DNA from: Pseudomonas sp. EpS/L25
GTDB lineage: Bacteria; Pseudomonadota; Gammaproteobacteria; Pseudomonadales; Pseudomonadaceae
DNA: 64,000 bases
Assembly: GCF_001512295.1 (NCBI RefSeq)
Contig: NZ_LNUP01000015.1
Span: 343,058-407,057, forward strand
Reading direction: 5' to 3'
In this document: piece after piece, positions 25,539 to 33,869 of the stretch
Layout: every line of letters starts with the position of its first letter
How positions within the stretch are numbered: the stretch's first letter is position 1
The notes under the pieces: model-generated
What the model was told of the DNA's origin: nothing
What the model saw: the letters and a program-made list of their open reading frames with translations, nothing else
Database searches by the model: none
Translations under genes and position numbers: made by a program

Positions 25539-27038
25539 ATGGTCATGCAAGAGCTCGAGTCCCTGGAAGACGCCAGTGCCTTCCGCTTCTGCGGCCTGGT
25601 CCTGGATGCGCGACGACGCCTGTTGCTGGATGGCGAGCGCCCGCTGCCGCTGAGCGGGCGGGCACTGGACATCCTGCGGGTGCTGCTGGAACACCCCGGC
25701 GAGCTGATCGACAAGCAGACCCTGATGGCGCGGGTCTGGCCCGGTAGCGTCGTGGAGGACATCAACCTACGGGTGCACATCTCGGCCCTGCGTCGGGTAT
25801 TGCGCCCCTACAGTGCCCGGGATCCCATCCTCAGCGCCCGTCATCGCGGGTACGGCTTCGCCCTCGCGGTGGAGCGCCCGGGCGACGAGGACCTGACGCC
25901 GCTGGCCGAGACGCCGCTGCCCCTGACGCCCCTGGAAGGTCGCGAGACCAGCCTGGTCGAGTTGCGCCGGTTGCTTGCCCAGCGCCGTCTGGTGTCGGTG
26001 GTGGGTGCCGGTGGTGTCGGCAAGTCACTGCTGGTCCAGCACCTGCTGCCAACCTTGGCGGAGGACTTTCCGGACGGGATACAGAGTCTCGATCTCGCCG
26101 CGCTGGGCCACATGATGGCGCTGGTGGAACGGCTCGCCAGTGACCTGGGACTCGCCAGTGGCAGTGGTCTGCCGGCGCTGCAGGACGCCCTGGCCACGCG
26201 GCGCCTGCTGCTGGTGCTGGACAATGCCGAGCGGCTGGTCGAGCCCGCGGCCTGGTTGGTGGAAAACCTGCTGCAAGGCTGTCCGCAGCTCAGGGTGCTG
26301 GTCGCCAGTCGCGAGGCCCTGCGGGTAGCGGGGGAAGCCGTGTTGCGACTGGCACCGTTGCCGGTCGCGAATCCACCCTCGCGGCACCTGCGCGATGCCA
26401 TGCGCGAGCCGGCCTTCCGCTTGTTCGTCCGGCGCGCCCGGGCGCGGTTGCCGGAGCTGCAACTGCGGCCGGCCGACGTGCAGCTGGTGGGCGAGATCTG
26501 TCGTCGCAGCGAAGGTGTGCCCCTGGCGCTGGAGATCCTTGCCGAGCAGGTGGCGGCCCTGGGCCTGAACGGAGTGCTGGCGCAACTCGACGGCGGCTAT
26601 TACCTGAGCGTGGCCGGGCGGCGTACTGCGCCGCAGCGCCAGCGCAGCCTTGGCGCCATGCTCGACTGGAGTCTGCACAGCCTGAGCGAATCCGAGTTCG
26701 GCGTGCTGGCGACCCTGGCCGAGGCCGGCGAGCATTTCAGTCGTCAGGAAGCCCTGAGGCTGGCGGCGCAGCGCGGGCTGGAGGAAGCCTTGTTCATCCC
26801 CCTCCTGGGGCAATTGGTGGACAAGTCGCTGATCCTGGTGGAGGGCAGTGGGGCGACCCTAGGCTACCGCCTGCTGGCCATGCTGCGACTGCACCTGCGC
26901 CAGTTCCGTCAGCAACCGCCGCTCCAGGGCTTGCTGCTGCCAGGCCAGCGGCGGGATCCCGACGGCGCGGGTGAATACCCGGCTCAGATGGGCCTGATCG
27001 AAGAAGCCGCATTCCAGGGCGATCGCCGCCAGGGGTGA
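25539..27038 (+). pseudogene. Winged-helix/AAA ATPase regulator, truncated at C terminus
   Basis: Starts with an OmpR/CadC-type winged helix (residues 17-110, FRFCGLVLDARRRLLLDGE), then an NB-ARC/STAND-like ATPase with Walker A GAGGVGKSLL (156-163) and sensor LLLVLDNAERLVEP. Relatives are usually around 900 residues with a long TPR tail. Here family-like sequence stops near residue 455 (YRLLAMLRLHL) and the remaining 40 residues are the reverse reading of the convergent araC gene. The ATG at 25539 has GAGG upstream; the longer frame from 25377 lacks support. It may be a non-functional remnant or a short active variant without the sensor repeats. Confidence 0.75.
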
Positions 27039-27299
27039 TTCGCGCTCGGCGAGCAATTGCTGGGCGCGGTGGATGCGCTGCTGCCGCAACCATTCCAGTG
27101 GAGCGAGCCCGGCGCTGAGCTTGAACTGGCGGGTGAAGTGGCTGCGCGACAGGCCGCAGACGGACGCGACCTGGCTGACGCTGATGCCGCGCTCCAGATG
27201 CTGCAGCAGCACTTCCTTGGCCAGCCGTTCCTGCCAGGCGGCCAAGCCGACCAGCCGCGTATTGGATAGAGCCAAGGTGCTATCGACGGTCGTGGACAT
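26859..27299 (-). CDS. AraC-family transcriptional regulator, short form
   Basis: A 146-residue protein that is essentially only the AraC double HTH (GISVSQVASVCGLSRSHFTR, then QFKLSAGLAPLEWLRQQRI, and IALECGFFDQAHLSRVFTR). It has no effector domain, as in MarA/SoxS/Rob-type regulators. Its 3' end overlaps the truncated ATPase regulator on the other strand by 180 bases, and the overlap probably marks the joint of a deletion or insertion. The 115 bases upstream before the DedA gene contain its promoter region. Confidence 0.82.
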   Translation of the reverse strand: MSTTVDSTLALSNTRLVGLAAWQERLAKEVLLQHLERGISVSQVASVCGLSRSHFTRQFKLSAGLAPLEWLRQQRIHRAQQLLAERESPLAAIALECGFFDQAHLSRVFTRAVGIPPLAWQQQALERRLLTELAQVQSQHGQQAVA

Positions 27300-27414
27300 G
27301 GCGCTCTCCCTATCAAACCAGCCGCATGGCGCGCTGGCCTAGATGAGAATGATTCCGTACGGTTGTCTGACGTGCGAGTTGGCTATCGTTAATTAGCGTT
27401 AAAACGGCAACGGC

Positions 27415-28005
27415 CTAGGCGCAATACTGTCGCGACGGGCTTGGCCGACCGTGGCGGCGGGCCAGCAGGTGCCAGCCCAGCAGGGCGAGGCCGAGCAGTC
27501 CGGCCAGCAGCAGGGGCGCCGGGCCATAGGCCTGGAGGGCGTCGAGCAGGGCCAGGATGTGTTCGTCGAACAGCCGCCCCAGGGCCAGGCCGGAGCCGAT
27601 CCACAAGGTGGCGCCGCCCAGGTCGTAGGCCAGGAAACGCCGCAAGGGCATGGCACTGGCACCGGCGCTCAGGGTGGCGAGGGCCGCGGCGCCGGGGACG
27701 AACTTGGCGATCAGCAGCAGGCTGGGCAGGCGAGTGGCGGCAGGGACGTGCTGGCCGGGTAGATGACGCAACAGCCAGGCGCCATGCCGCCGACCGGCCC
27801 AGTACCAGAGCAGATCGGCCACCCCGGTGACCGCGACGGTGGCCAGCAGCGCCAGGAGCAACTCGGTCTCATCGGCCGCCGCGCCCATCACCACCAGCGA
27901 CGGATAGGCCGGTATCGGCAGGCCCAGCTGTTCGCCGAAGACGTTCAGCGTCAGCCAGAAGGTGGCGTTACCGGCTATCAGGGAGGTCAGGGCTTGAGGG
28001 CTCAT
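27415..28005 (-). CDS. DedA-family membrane protein
   Basis: A 196-residue integral membrane protein with the DedA features: the early NVFGEQLGLPIPAYPSLVVMG helix pair, RRHGAWLLRHLP, and FVPGAAALATLSAGASAMPLRRFLAYDLGGATLW. DedA proteins are membrane transporters linked to undecaprenyl-phosphate or phospholipid recycling and envelope stress resistance. It stands as a single gene between araC and the pirin gene. Confidence 0.85.
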   Translation of the reverse strand: MSPQALTSLIAGNATFWLTLNVFGEQLGLPIPAYPSLVVMGAAADETELLLALLATVAVTGVADLLWYWAGRRHGAWLLRHLPGQHVPAATRLPSLLLIAKFVPGAAALATLSAGASAMPLRRFLAYDLGGATLWIGSGLALGRLFDEHILALLDALQAYGPAPLLLAGLLGLALLGWHLLARRHGRPSPSRQYCA

Positions 28006-28085
28006 GGCGGGTTCTCGGCAAGGGGAGGCCGTGGCAGCGGGCTCCTAGCGCAAACTAGGCCTACGATTTCGCGAGCAAATCGTAG

Positions 28086-28808
28086 TCAGGGCATTTGCGG
28101 CAGTTCGTTGGGCCGCAGATCGAACACCAGCACCTCGGCGTCCGTCCCTTGGGCCAGCTGCAATTCACGCTCGCCGCGCAGCCGTACGCCATCACCGGCC
28201 TGCAGCAAGACGCCATTCAGCTCCAGGCTGCCGCGGGCGACGTGCACATAGGCATGGCGCTCGGGGGCCAGTTGCAGGGTGGCGCTTTCCGCGCCGTCGA
28301 ACAGACCGGCGTAGACCCGGGCGTCCTGGCGGACTTCCAGCGAGCCCTCGGCGCCATCCGGCGAGATGATCAGCGCCAGGCGGCTACGCTTGGTCGCGTC
28401 ACTGAAATGCCGCTGCTGATAGCGCGGCTCGGCGCGGCGCACGTTGGGCACGATCCAGATCTGCAGGAAGTGCACCCGCTCGCTGTCGGAGTGATTGTAC
28501 TCGCTGTGGCTCACGCCACTGCCGGCGCTCATCAGCTGGACGTCGCCGGGACGGATCACCGAGCCGGTGCCCAGGCTGTCCTGGTGCTCCAGGGCGCCTT
28601 CGAGCACATAGGAGAAGATCTCCATGTCGCGGTGCGGGTGCTCGCCGAAGCCCTGGCCCGGGGCCACGGTGTCATCGTTGATCACCAGCAGGTCGGAGAA
28701 GCCCTGCTCCGCCGGGTTGCGATAGCTGGCGAAGGAAAAGGTGTGGAAGGACTTGAGCCAACCGTGGTTGGCGGCGCCGCGATCGGAAGCTTTACGAATG
28801 GCCAGCAT
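28086..28808 (-). CDS. Pirin-family protein (YhhW-like quercetinase)
   Basis: A 240-residue bicupin. The N-terminal cupin has the metal ligands of pirins: FGEHPHRDMEIF (two His), then SGVSHSEYNHS (His and Glu). The family-specific LKSFHTFSFASY and LQIWIVP are present. The E. coli homologue YhhW oxidises quercetin in vitro; the physiological role is unclear and often tied to redox or electrophile stress. A GGAGCATCATC sequence precedes the ATG. It is monocistronic. Confidence 0.9.
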   Translation of the reverse strand: MLAIRKASDRGAANHGWLKSFHTFSFASYRNPAEQGFSDLLVINDDTVAPGQGFGEHPHRDMEIFSYVLEGALEHQDSLGTGSVIRPGDVQLMSAGSGVSHSEYNHSDSERVHFLQIWIVPNVRRAEPRYQQRHFSDATKRSRLALIISPDGAEGSLEVRQDARVYAGLFDGAESATLQLAPERHAYVHVARGSLELNGVLLQAGDGVRLRGERELQLAQGTDAEVLVFDLRPNELPQMP

Positions 28809-28979
28809 GATGATGCTCCTTCTGTGGATAAGGGCGTGGTCTGTTCCGACGCCATGGAAGTCATCCTACTGTGGCCAGAGGCTTTGATTAACGAGCTGGA
28901 AGGGGAAGGTTCGTCCTGTTTTGGTTGACTATGGCGGAGCCAGGTGCTGTGTTCCGACCCCGCGATAGCCTCAAAAGCG

Positions 28980-30194
28980 CTACCTAGCCGCGGGCCAGGC
29001 CCGGACCGACAGCGCGGCCAAAGCGGTCGCCAGGGCCAGGCCGGCGACGGCACTCCAGCCCAGCCGGGCCAGGAGCAGGCTGCCCAGGGCCGCGCCGCTG
29101 GCCATGCCGATGAACATACCGGTGAAGAGCACGGCGTTGAGTCGGCTGCGCGCCTCGGGTTCCAGGCCGTAGACCTGTGCCTGGTGAGCGATGAGCGTGG
29201 CCTGGACGCCGAGGTCGAAGACCGCCGTCGCCACCGCCAGGAGGACCAGACCGGTCACCCCCGGCAGCCAGGGCAAGGTGAGCAGGCTGGCGAAGGCCAG
29301 GGCGGTGAGGCCGATGCCCAGGCGCGTCACCCATTCCGAGCCGTGACGATCCGCCAGGCGTCCGGCCCAGGGCGCGGCCAGGGCCCCGGCCGCTCCGGCC
29401 AGGCCGAAGGCGCCGGCCGCGGCGCTGCCCAGTTGGAAGGGACCGGCATGCAGATAGAGGGCGAGGGTCGACCAGAAGGCGCTGAAACCGACGGACAGCA
29501 GCCCCTGCGCCAAGGTCGCCCGGCGCAGGGCGGCATACCGGCGCCAGAGCGCGCCCAGCGAGCCGAGCAGGGCCGGATAGCTGAGCCGGGTGGTCGCGGC
29601 AAAGGCCGGCAGGCCGCGCCAGACCGCCACGGCGATGGCGGCGATGCTCAGGGCGGCGAACAGATAGACCGCCCGCCAGCCAAGCCACTCGCCGATCAGG
29701 CCACTCACTACCCGGGACAGCAGAATGCCCAGCAGCAGGCCGGTCATCACCGTGCCGACGATGCGCCCGCGCGCGGCGGGCGGCGCCAGGGTCGCGGCAG
29801 CGGGCACCAGGTCCTGGGCCACGGTGGCGGCCAGGCCGGTGACCAGGCTGGCCACCAGCAGCCCGTGCAGCCCCGGCGCCAGGCTGGCGCCGAGCAGTGC
29901 CAGCAGCAGCACGGCCAGCTTGGCCAGGATGATGCGGCGGCGGTCGAAGCGATCACCCAAGGGCGCGAGCAACAGCAGCCCCAGGGCATAGCCGAGCTGG
30001 GTGAGGGTAGGAATCAGGCCCACGTCGGCGGCAGGTGCCGGCAGGGCGCCCGCGAGAATGCCGAGCAGGGGTTGGCTGTAATAGAGGTTGGCCACGCTGA
30101 GGCCGGCGCCGGTGGCGAGCAGGCCGAGCAGGGCAGGGGACAAACTGCTGCGGTGAGCTGATGTCTGGCTATGCGAAAGTGGAATGTCGGTCAT
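28980..30194 (-). CDS. MFS transporter, 12-TM (DHA1-like)
   Basis: A 404-residue transporter. The N-terminal motif LSVANLYYSQPLLGIL and motif A region LAPLGDRFDRRRI are shared with the MFS gene at 43147-44334, so the two are paralogues. The start at 30194 is chosen for its CGGAG; a longer in-frame start lacks a site. It is divergent from a lysR gene 97 bases away, which probably regulates it. The substrate is unknown; arabinose-efflux or small-organic exporters are the closest types. Confidence 0.85.
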   Translation of the reverse strand: MTDIPLSHSQTSAHRSSLSPALLGLLATGAGLSVANLYYSQPLLGILAGALPAPAADVGLIPTLTQLGYALGLLLLAPLGDRFDRRRIILAKLAVLLLALLGASLAPGLHGLLVASLVTGLAATVAQDLVPAAATLAPPAARGRIVGTVMTGLLLGILLSRVVSGLIGEWLGWRAVYLFAALSIAAIAVAVWRGLPAFAATTRLSYPALLGSLGALWRRYAALRRATLAQGLLSVGFSAFWSTLALYLHAGPFQLGSAAAGAFGLAGAAGALAAPWAGRLADRHGSEWVTRLGIGLTALAFASLLTLPWLPGVTGLVLLAVATAVFDLGVQATLIAHQAQVYGLEPEARSRLNAVLFTGMFIGMASGAALGSLLLARLGWSAVAGLALATALAALSVRAWPAAR

Positions 30195-30291
30195 GATGAT
30201 TCTCCGGGTGGGAAGACGATGAGCGCATTCTTCGCCAGATATTTCGCTGCGTGTAGCCGAACGCCGGGTACAGGGGGTATACGTAGGCCGT

Positions 30292-31212
30292 ATGAACACG
30301 ACCTTTTCCCATGATCGTCTCGACCTGCTGGAAACCTTCGTCCGTATCGTCGAGGCTGGCAGTCTATCGGCGGCGGCACGTCAGCTCGGCACTACCCAGC
30401 CCACCGTCAGCCGGCGCCTGCAGGCGCTGGAAGCGGCGCTGCAGGTCCGCCTGGTACAACGCTCGACCCACGCCCTGCGCCTGACCGAGGACGGCCAGCG
30501 CTGCTATCGCCAGGCGCAGCAGTTGCTCGGCGACTGGCAGGCCTTCGCCGCCGCGCTGCACGGCGCCCATGCCGAACCCGAGGGGCGGCTGCGGGTGGTA
30601 ATGCCCCACGCCTTCGGCCAGGAGCAATTGCTCGATCCCCTGGAGACCTATCTACGGCGCTATCCGGGCATGCAGGTGGACTGGGTGCTCAGCGACCGGG
30701 CGCCGAACTTCGTCGCCGATGGCGTCGACTGCGCCATCCGGGTAGGGGGGGTGGATGACCCGGAGACGGTGGCGGTGCGCCTGGGCGATATCCAGCGCAT
30801 CCTGGTCGCGGCGCCGGAGCTGGCCGGAACCCTGAGCGGGCCCGAGGACCTGGCGGCGCTGCCCTGGATCGCCATGAGCCAGTTCTACCAGAACAAGTTG
30901 CGCCTGGAGCGCCGCGCCTCGGGCGAGAGCCACGTGGTGACCCTGCGCCCGCGCCTGGCTACGGAAAGCCTGTTCGTGGCGCGCCATGCCGCGGTCCGCG
31001 GCCTGGGTTGTGCGGCGCTGTCCCACTGGATGGTGCGCGAGGACGTGGCAGCAGGGCGACTGGCGCACCTGCTGCCCGAGTGGCAGGCCGCGCCCCTGCC
31101 GCTCTATCTCATCTATCCCTACGCCCGGGTCTATCCGGCACGACTACGGTTGTTCCTCGACCTGCTGCGCGAGGCCTGCGCGCAGATGCTGGACGTGACG
31201 GCGCCCGCCTGA
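30292..31212 (+). CDS. LysR-family transcriptional regulator
   Basis: A 306-residue regulator with HTH FVRIVEAGSLSAAARQLGTT-QPTVSRRLQALE and a standard effector domain. It is transcribed away from the MFS gene at 28980-30194 with a 97-base shared region, the classic divergent regulator-target layout. A convergent doxX gene ends 35 bases downstream of its stop. Effector unknown. Confidence 0.88.
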   Translation: MNTTFSHDRLDLLETFVRIVEAGSLSAAARQLGTTQPTVSRRLQALEAALQVRLVQRSTHALRLTEDGQRCYRQAQQLLGDWQAFAAALHGAHAEPEGRLRVVMPHAFGQEQLLDPLETYLRRYPGMQVDWVLSDRAPNFVADGVDCAIRVGGVDDPETVAVRLGDIQRILVAAPELAGTLSGPEDLAALPWIAMSQFYQNKLRLERRASGESHVVTLRPRLATESLFVARHAAVRGLGCAALSHWMVREDVAAGRLAHLLPEWQAAPLPLYLIYPYARVYPARLRLFLDLLREACAQMLDVTAPA

Positions 31213-31247
31213 CCGCGGAATCAGGCGGGCGCATCAACCGAGCGCGA

Positions 31248-31658
31248 TCAGGCCAACCGGGCCGCCCGCACCGGCCGCCGACCATCCACGCTCAGGACCC
31301 CGGCGCCGAAGGCCGCCACCTGCAGCAGGCCACCGGCGATGGCGACGTTCTTGAGGAAGTGGATCAGCTGGTTCTGGTCGGCGAAGTTGTGGTGGAACAC
31401 CAGGGCGGTCACCAGGGTGAAGGCGGCCATGGCCAGCGCCACCGGGCGGGTGCGATAGCCGATCAGCAGCAGGCTGGCGAGGCCCAGCTCCACCACCAGG
31501 GCGCCCAGGTAGGCGAGGTCCGGGAAGGGCATGCCCATGGCGGCGATGTAGCCCTTGGTGGCGGCCGGGGCGAGCACTTTGCCCACGCCGCTGAACAGGA
31601 AGAGGCTGGCCAGCAACAGGCGGCCGGTGGTGGCGGTGAAGGCTTGGGCGGTGTTCAT
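31248..31658 (-). CDS. DoxX-family membrane protein
   Basis: A 136-residue protein with four membrane helices and the DoxX signature (RLLLASLFLFSGVGKVLAP, then GALVVELGLASLLLIGYRTR). Family members are linked to oxidative or sulfur stress complexes but lack a firm function. The ATG at 31658 has AAGGA at good distance; a TTG six codons upstream is less likely. Another DoxX protein is encoded at 31955-32380 on the other strand, and the 296 bases between the two starts hold both promoters and a duplicated AGCACAGGCGT. Confidence 0.85.
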   Translation of the reverse strand: MNTAQAFTATTGRLLLASLFLFSGVGKVLAPAATKGYIAAMGMPFPDLAYLGALVVELGLASLLLIGYRTRPVALAMAAFTLVTALVFHHNFADQNQLIHFLKNVAIAGGLLQVAAFGAGVLSVDGRRPVRAARLA

Positions 31659-31954
31659 CGTCAGCGGTCCTTTCAAGGTCTGGCATCCGTCGTGGATGCG
31701 ATGGGTGCAGATTACTGTCCACTCTTATCCCGATTAAGTGGCTGACCGGTGTTTTACCGTCACGTATGAGTTGACTGTTCAGCACGTCCAGGTCGTTGTT
31801 GTGACCTGAATCCTTTCACCTGCACGCCACAGCACAGGCGTACAAAAACCAGCACAGGCGTCCAAGGCCGAGCCCCGCCGGCCGGGCGAAAGTCCGCCCC
31901 ATCGACGGCGCGGGGTCTTTCTCGCAGCCGACTCTCTCATCAGGAGGATGGGCC

Positions 31955-32380
31955 ATGCGTGACGCGCGGCTGGATCTGGGGCTCTTGTTCCTGCGCCTGG
32001 GTGGCGCCGGGCTGCTCTTGGCGGTGCATGGCCTGCCCAAGGCGCTGCACTTTCGCCAGCAGCTCGGGCTGATCGAAGACCCGCTGCACCTCGGTGCCTG
32101 GCCGACGCTGGGTTTCGCCGTCTTCGCCGAGGTGCTCTGCCCGCTGCTGATCGCCCTGGGCTGGGCGACGCGCCTGGCCTGCCTGCCGATCCTCGGCTTG
32201 TTGCTGATCGCCCTCCTGGTGGTGCATCCGCAGTGGTCCCTGGAAGAGGGCCAGTTCGGTTGGCTGCTGCTGGTGCTGTTCGGCACCCTGGCGCTCACCG
32301 GGCCGGGGCGCTATTCGCTGGCGGCCTGGCTGGCTGGACGCCGCGCGCCCCAGGGTGGTTTCGCGAGGGCGCTGTCATGA
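31955..32380 (+). CDS. DoxX-family membrane protein, first gene of detoxification-like operon
   Basis: A 141-residue four-helix membrane protein (LFLRLGGAGLLLAVHGLPKA, then GFAVFAEVLCPLLIALGWATR) of the DoxX family. GGAGGATGGGCC before the ATG provides the ribosome site. Its stop overlaps the next start by 4 bases (ATGA), so it is the first gene of a coupled set with the ABM-fold protein and the alpha/beta hydrolase. DoxX may act as a redox-linked membrane component for the neighbouring enzymes; that is inference. Confidence 0.85.
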   Translation: MRDARLDLGLLFLRLGGAGLLLAVHGLPKALHFRQQLGLIEDPLHLGAWPTLGFAVFAEVLCPLLIALGWATRLACLPILGLLLIALLVVHPQWSLEEGQFGWLLLVLFGTLALTGPGRYSLAAWLAGRRAPQGGFARALS

Positions 32381-33006
32381 CCGCCGCACTCGGGCAAGAC
32401 CCGCAACAGACCCACGGCCGCATCGTCACCCTGGTGATCCGTCACCAGCCGCTGGCCGGCCAGCACCAGGCCTACCAGCGCTGGCTGGAGCGCGCCGTCA
32501 CCGCCGCCCGCGAAGCCTGTGGTCATCTCGGTGTGGACGTCATCCCGCCGGCCGAGGAGGGCGCTGCCTTCACCACCCTGGTGCGCTTCGCCGACGTCGA
32601 TCTGCTGCAGGCCTGGCTGGCCTCACCGCAGCGCCAGGCGTTGATCGCGGAGGTGGCGCCGCTGCTCTGCGAGGCCGACGCCCCCGAGGTGCACGCCGAT
32701 GCCGAGTTCTGGTTCAACCCGCCGCGCCCCGGTGTACGCCAGCCGCCGGCCTGGAAGCAGGCGGTGCTGACCTATCTGGTCATCGCGCCCCTGACCATGC
32801 TCATCCCGCCGCTGTGGCACCCGCTGTTCGCCCGCTACCCGCTGCTGGCCGGCCCGGTACCGAGCAACCTCTTGATCACCCTCTGCATCGTGCCGCTGGT
32901 GGTGTTCCTGATCATGCCCAGGGTGAGCCGCCTGTGCGCACCCTGGCTCAACGCCCGCTCGGGCGCCTTTTCCACTCCTTCCACTCACCGAGGCGAACAA
33001 CCATGA
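32377..33006 (+). CDS. Antibiotic-biosynthesis-monooxygenase-fold membrane protein
   Basis: A 209-residue protein. Residues 1-115 resemble the dimeric ABM ferredoxin-like fold (RIVTLVIRHQPLAGQHQAYQ, then TLVRFADVDLLQAWLASPQR). It is followed by about two membrane helices (VLTYLVIAPLTMLIPPLW, then LLITLCIVPLVVFLIMP). This ABM-plus-membrane layout is known in other bacteria (COG3224). It overlaps both neighbours by 4 bases (ATGA at each end), showing tight translational coupling. Catalytic activity is unproven for this type. Confidence 0.78.
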   Translation: MTAALGQDPQQTHGRIVTLVIRHQPLAGQHQAYQRWLERAVTAAREACGHLGVDVIPPAEEGAAFTTLVRFADVDLLQAWLASPQRQALIAEVAPLLCEADAPEVHADAEFWFNPPRPGVRQPPAWKQAVLTYLVIAPLTMLIPPLWHPLFARYPLLAGPVPSNLLITLCIVPLVVFLIMPRVSRLCAPWLNARSGAFSTPSTHRGEQP

Positions 33007-33821
33007 GCACCTTCACCACCCGCGACGGCGTCGAGATCTATTTCAAGGACTGGGGCAGCGGCAAGCCCGTGCTGTTCAGCCACGGCTGGCCGCTGGACGC
33101 CGACATGTGGGACTACCAGATGCACCATCTGGCCGCCAACGGCTATCGCGCCATCGCCTTCGACCGCCGCGGCTTCGGGCGCTCCGATCAGCCCTGGAAT
33201 GGCTACGACTACGACACCTTCGCCGACGACATCAAGGAGCTGATCGAGCACCTGGACCTGCGCGACGTCACCCTGGTGGGCTTCTCCATGGGCGGTGGCG
33301 ACGTCAGTCGCTACCTGGCGCGCCATGGTTCGGCGCGGGTGGCCAAGCTGGCGCTGCTCGGCGCCGTCACCCCGCTGTTCGGCCAGAAGCCGGACTTCCC
33401 CCAGGGCGTGGATAAAGGCGTCTTCGACGGTATCCGCGGCGGATTGCTGAAGGACCGCGCCCAGTTCCTCGCCGACTTCGCACCCATCTTCTATGGCACC
33501 AACCAGGGCCAGGAGGTCTCCGCGGGCGTCTTCACCCAGACCCTCAACATCGCCCTGCTGGCCTCGCTGAAAGGCACCCTGGACTGCGTCATCGCCTTCT
33601 CCGAGACCGACTTCCGCCCGGACATGGCCAAGATCGACGTGCCCACCCTGGTGATCCACGGCGACGCCGACCAGGTGGTGCCCTTCGCGACCACCGGCAA
33701 GCTGGCCGCCGAGTCGATCCGCGGCGCCGAACTCAAGGTGTATGCCGGCGCGCCCCATGGCTTCGCGGTGACCCACGCCGAGCAGCTGAACCAGGACCTG
33801 CTGGCCTTCGTGGCGAGCTGA
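33003..33821 (+). CDS. Alpha/beta hydrolase (non-heme chloroperoxidase/arylesterase type)
   Basis: A 272-residue cytoplasmic enzyme. Nucleophile Ser95 lies in GFSMGGGD, the oxyanion segment is FSHGWPLDADMW, the acid is in VIHGDADQVVP and the base His in YAGAPHGFAVTH. It matches the cofactor-free haloperoxidase/arylesterase group, which hydrolyses esters or lactones and can form peracids in vitro. It overlaps the ABM gene by 4 bases and precedes an amidohydrolase by 48 bases. Confidence 0.9.
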   Translation: MSTFTTRDGVEIYFKDWGSGKPVLFSHGWPLDADMWDYQMHHLAANGYRAIAFDRRGFGRSDQPWNGYDYDTFADDIKELIEHLDLRDVTLVGFSMGGGDVSRYLARHGSARVAKLALLGAVTPLFGQKPDFPQGVDKGVFDGIRGGLLKDRAQFLADFAPIFYGTNQGQEVSAGVFTQTLNIALLASLKGTLDCVIAFSETDFRPDMAKIDVPTLVIHGDADQVVPFATTGKLAAESIRGAELKVYAGAPHGFAVTHAEQLNQDLLAFVAS

Positions 33822-33869
33822 GTACCCGCCCGGGCAGCCCCAGGCGCTGGCCGGGCCGCGAGCGCCGCC

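Noticed and set aside
27300-27414. A Fur-box-like GAGAATGATTCC near 27350
   Set aside because: Only a partial match to the inverted consensus and no iron-related gene beside it.
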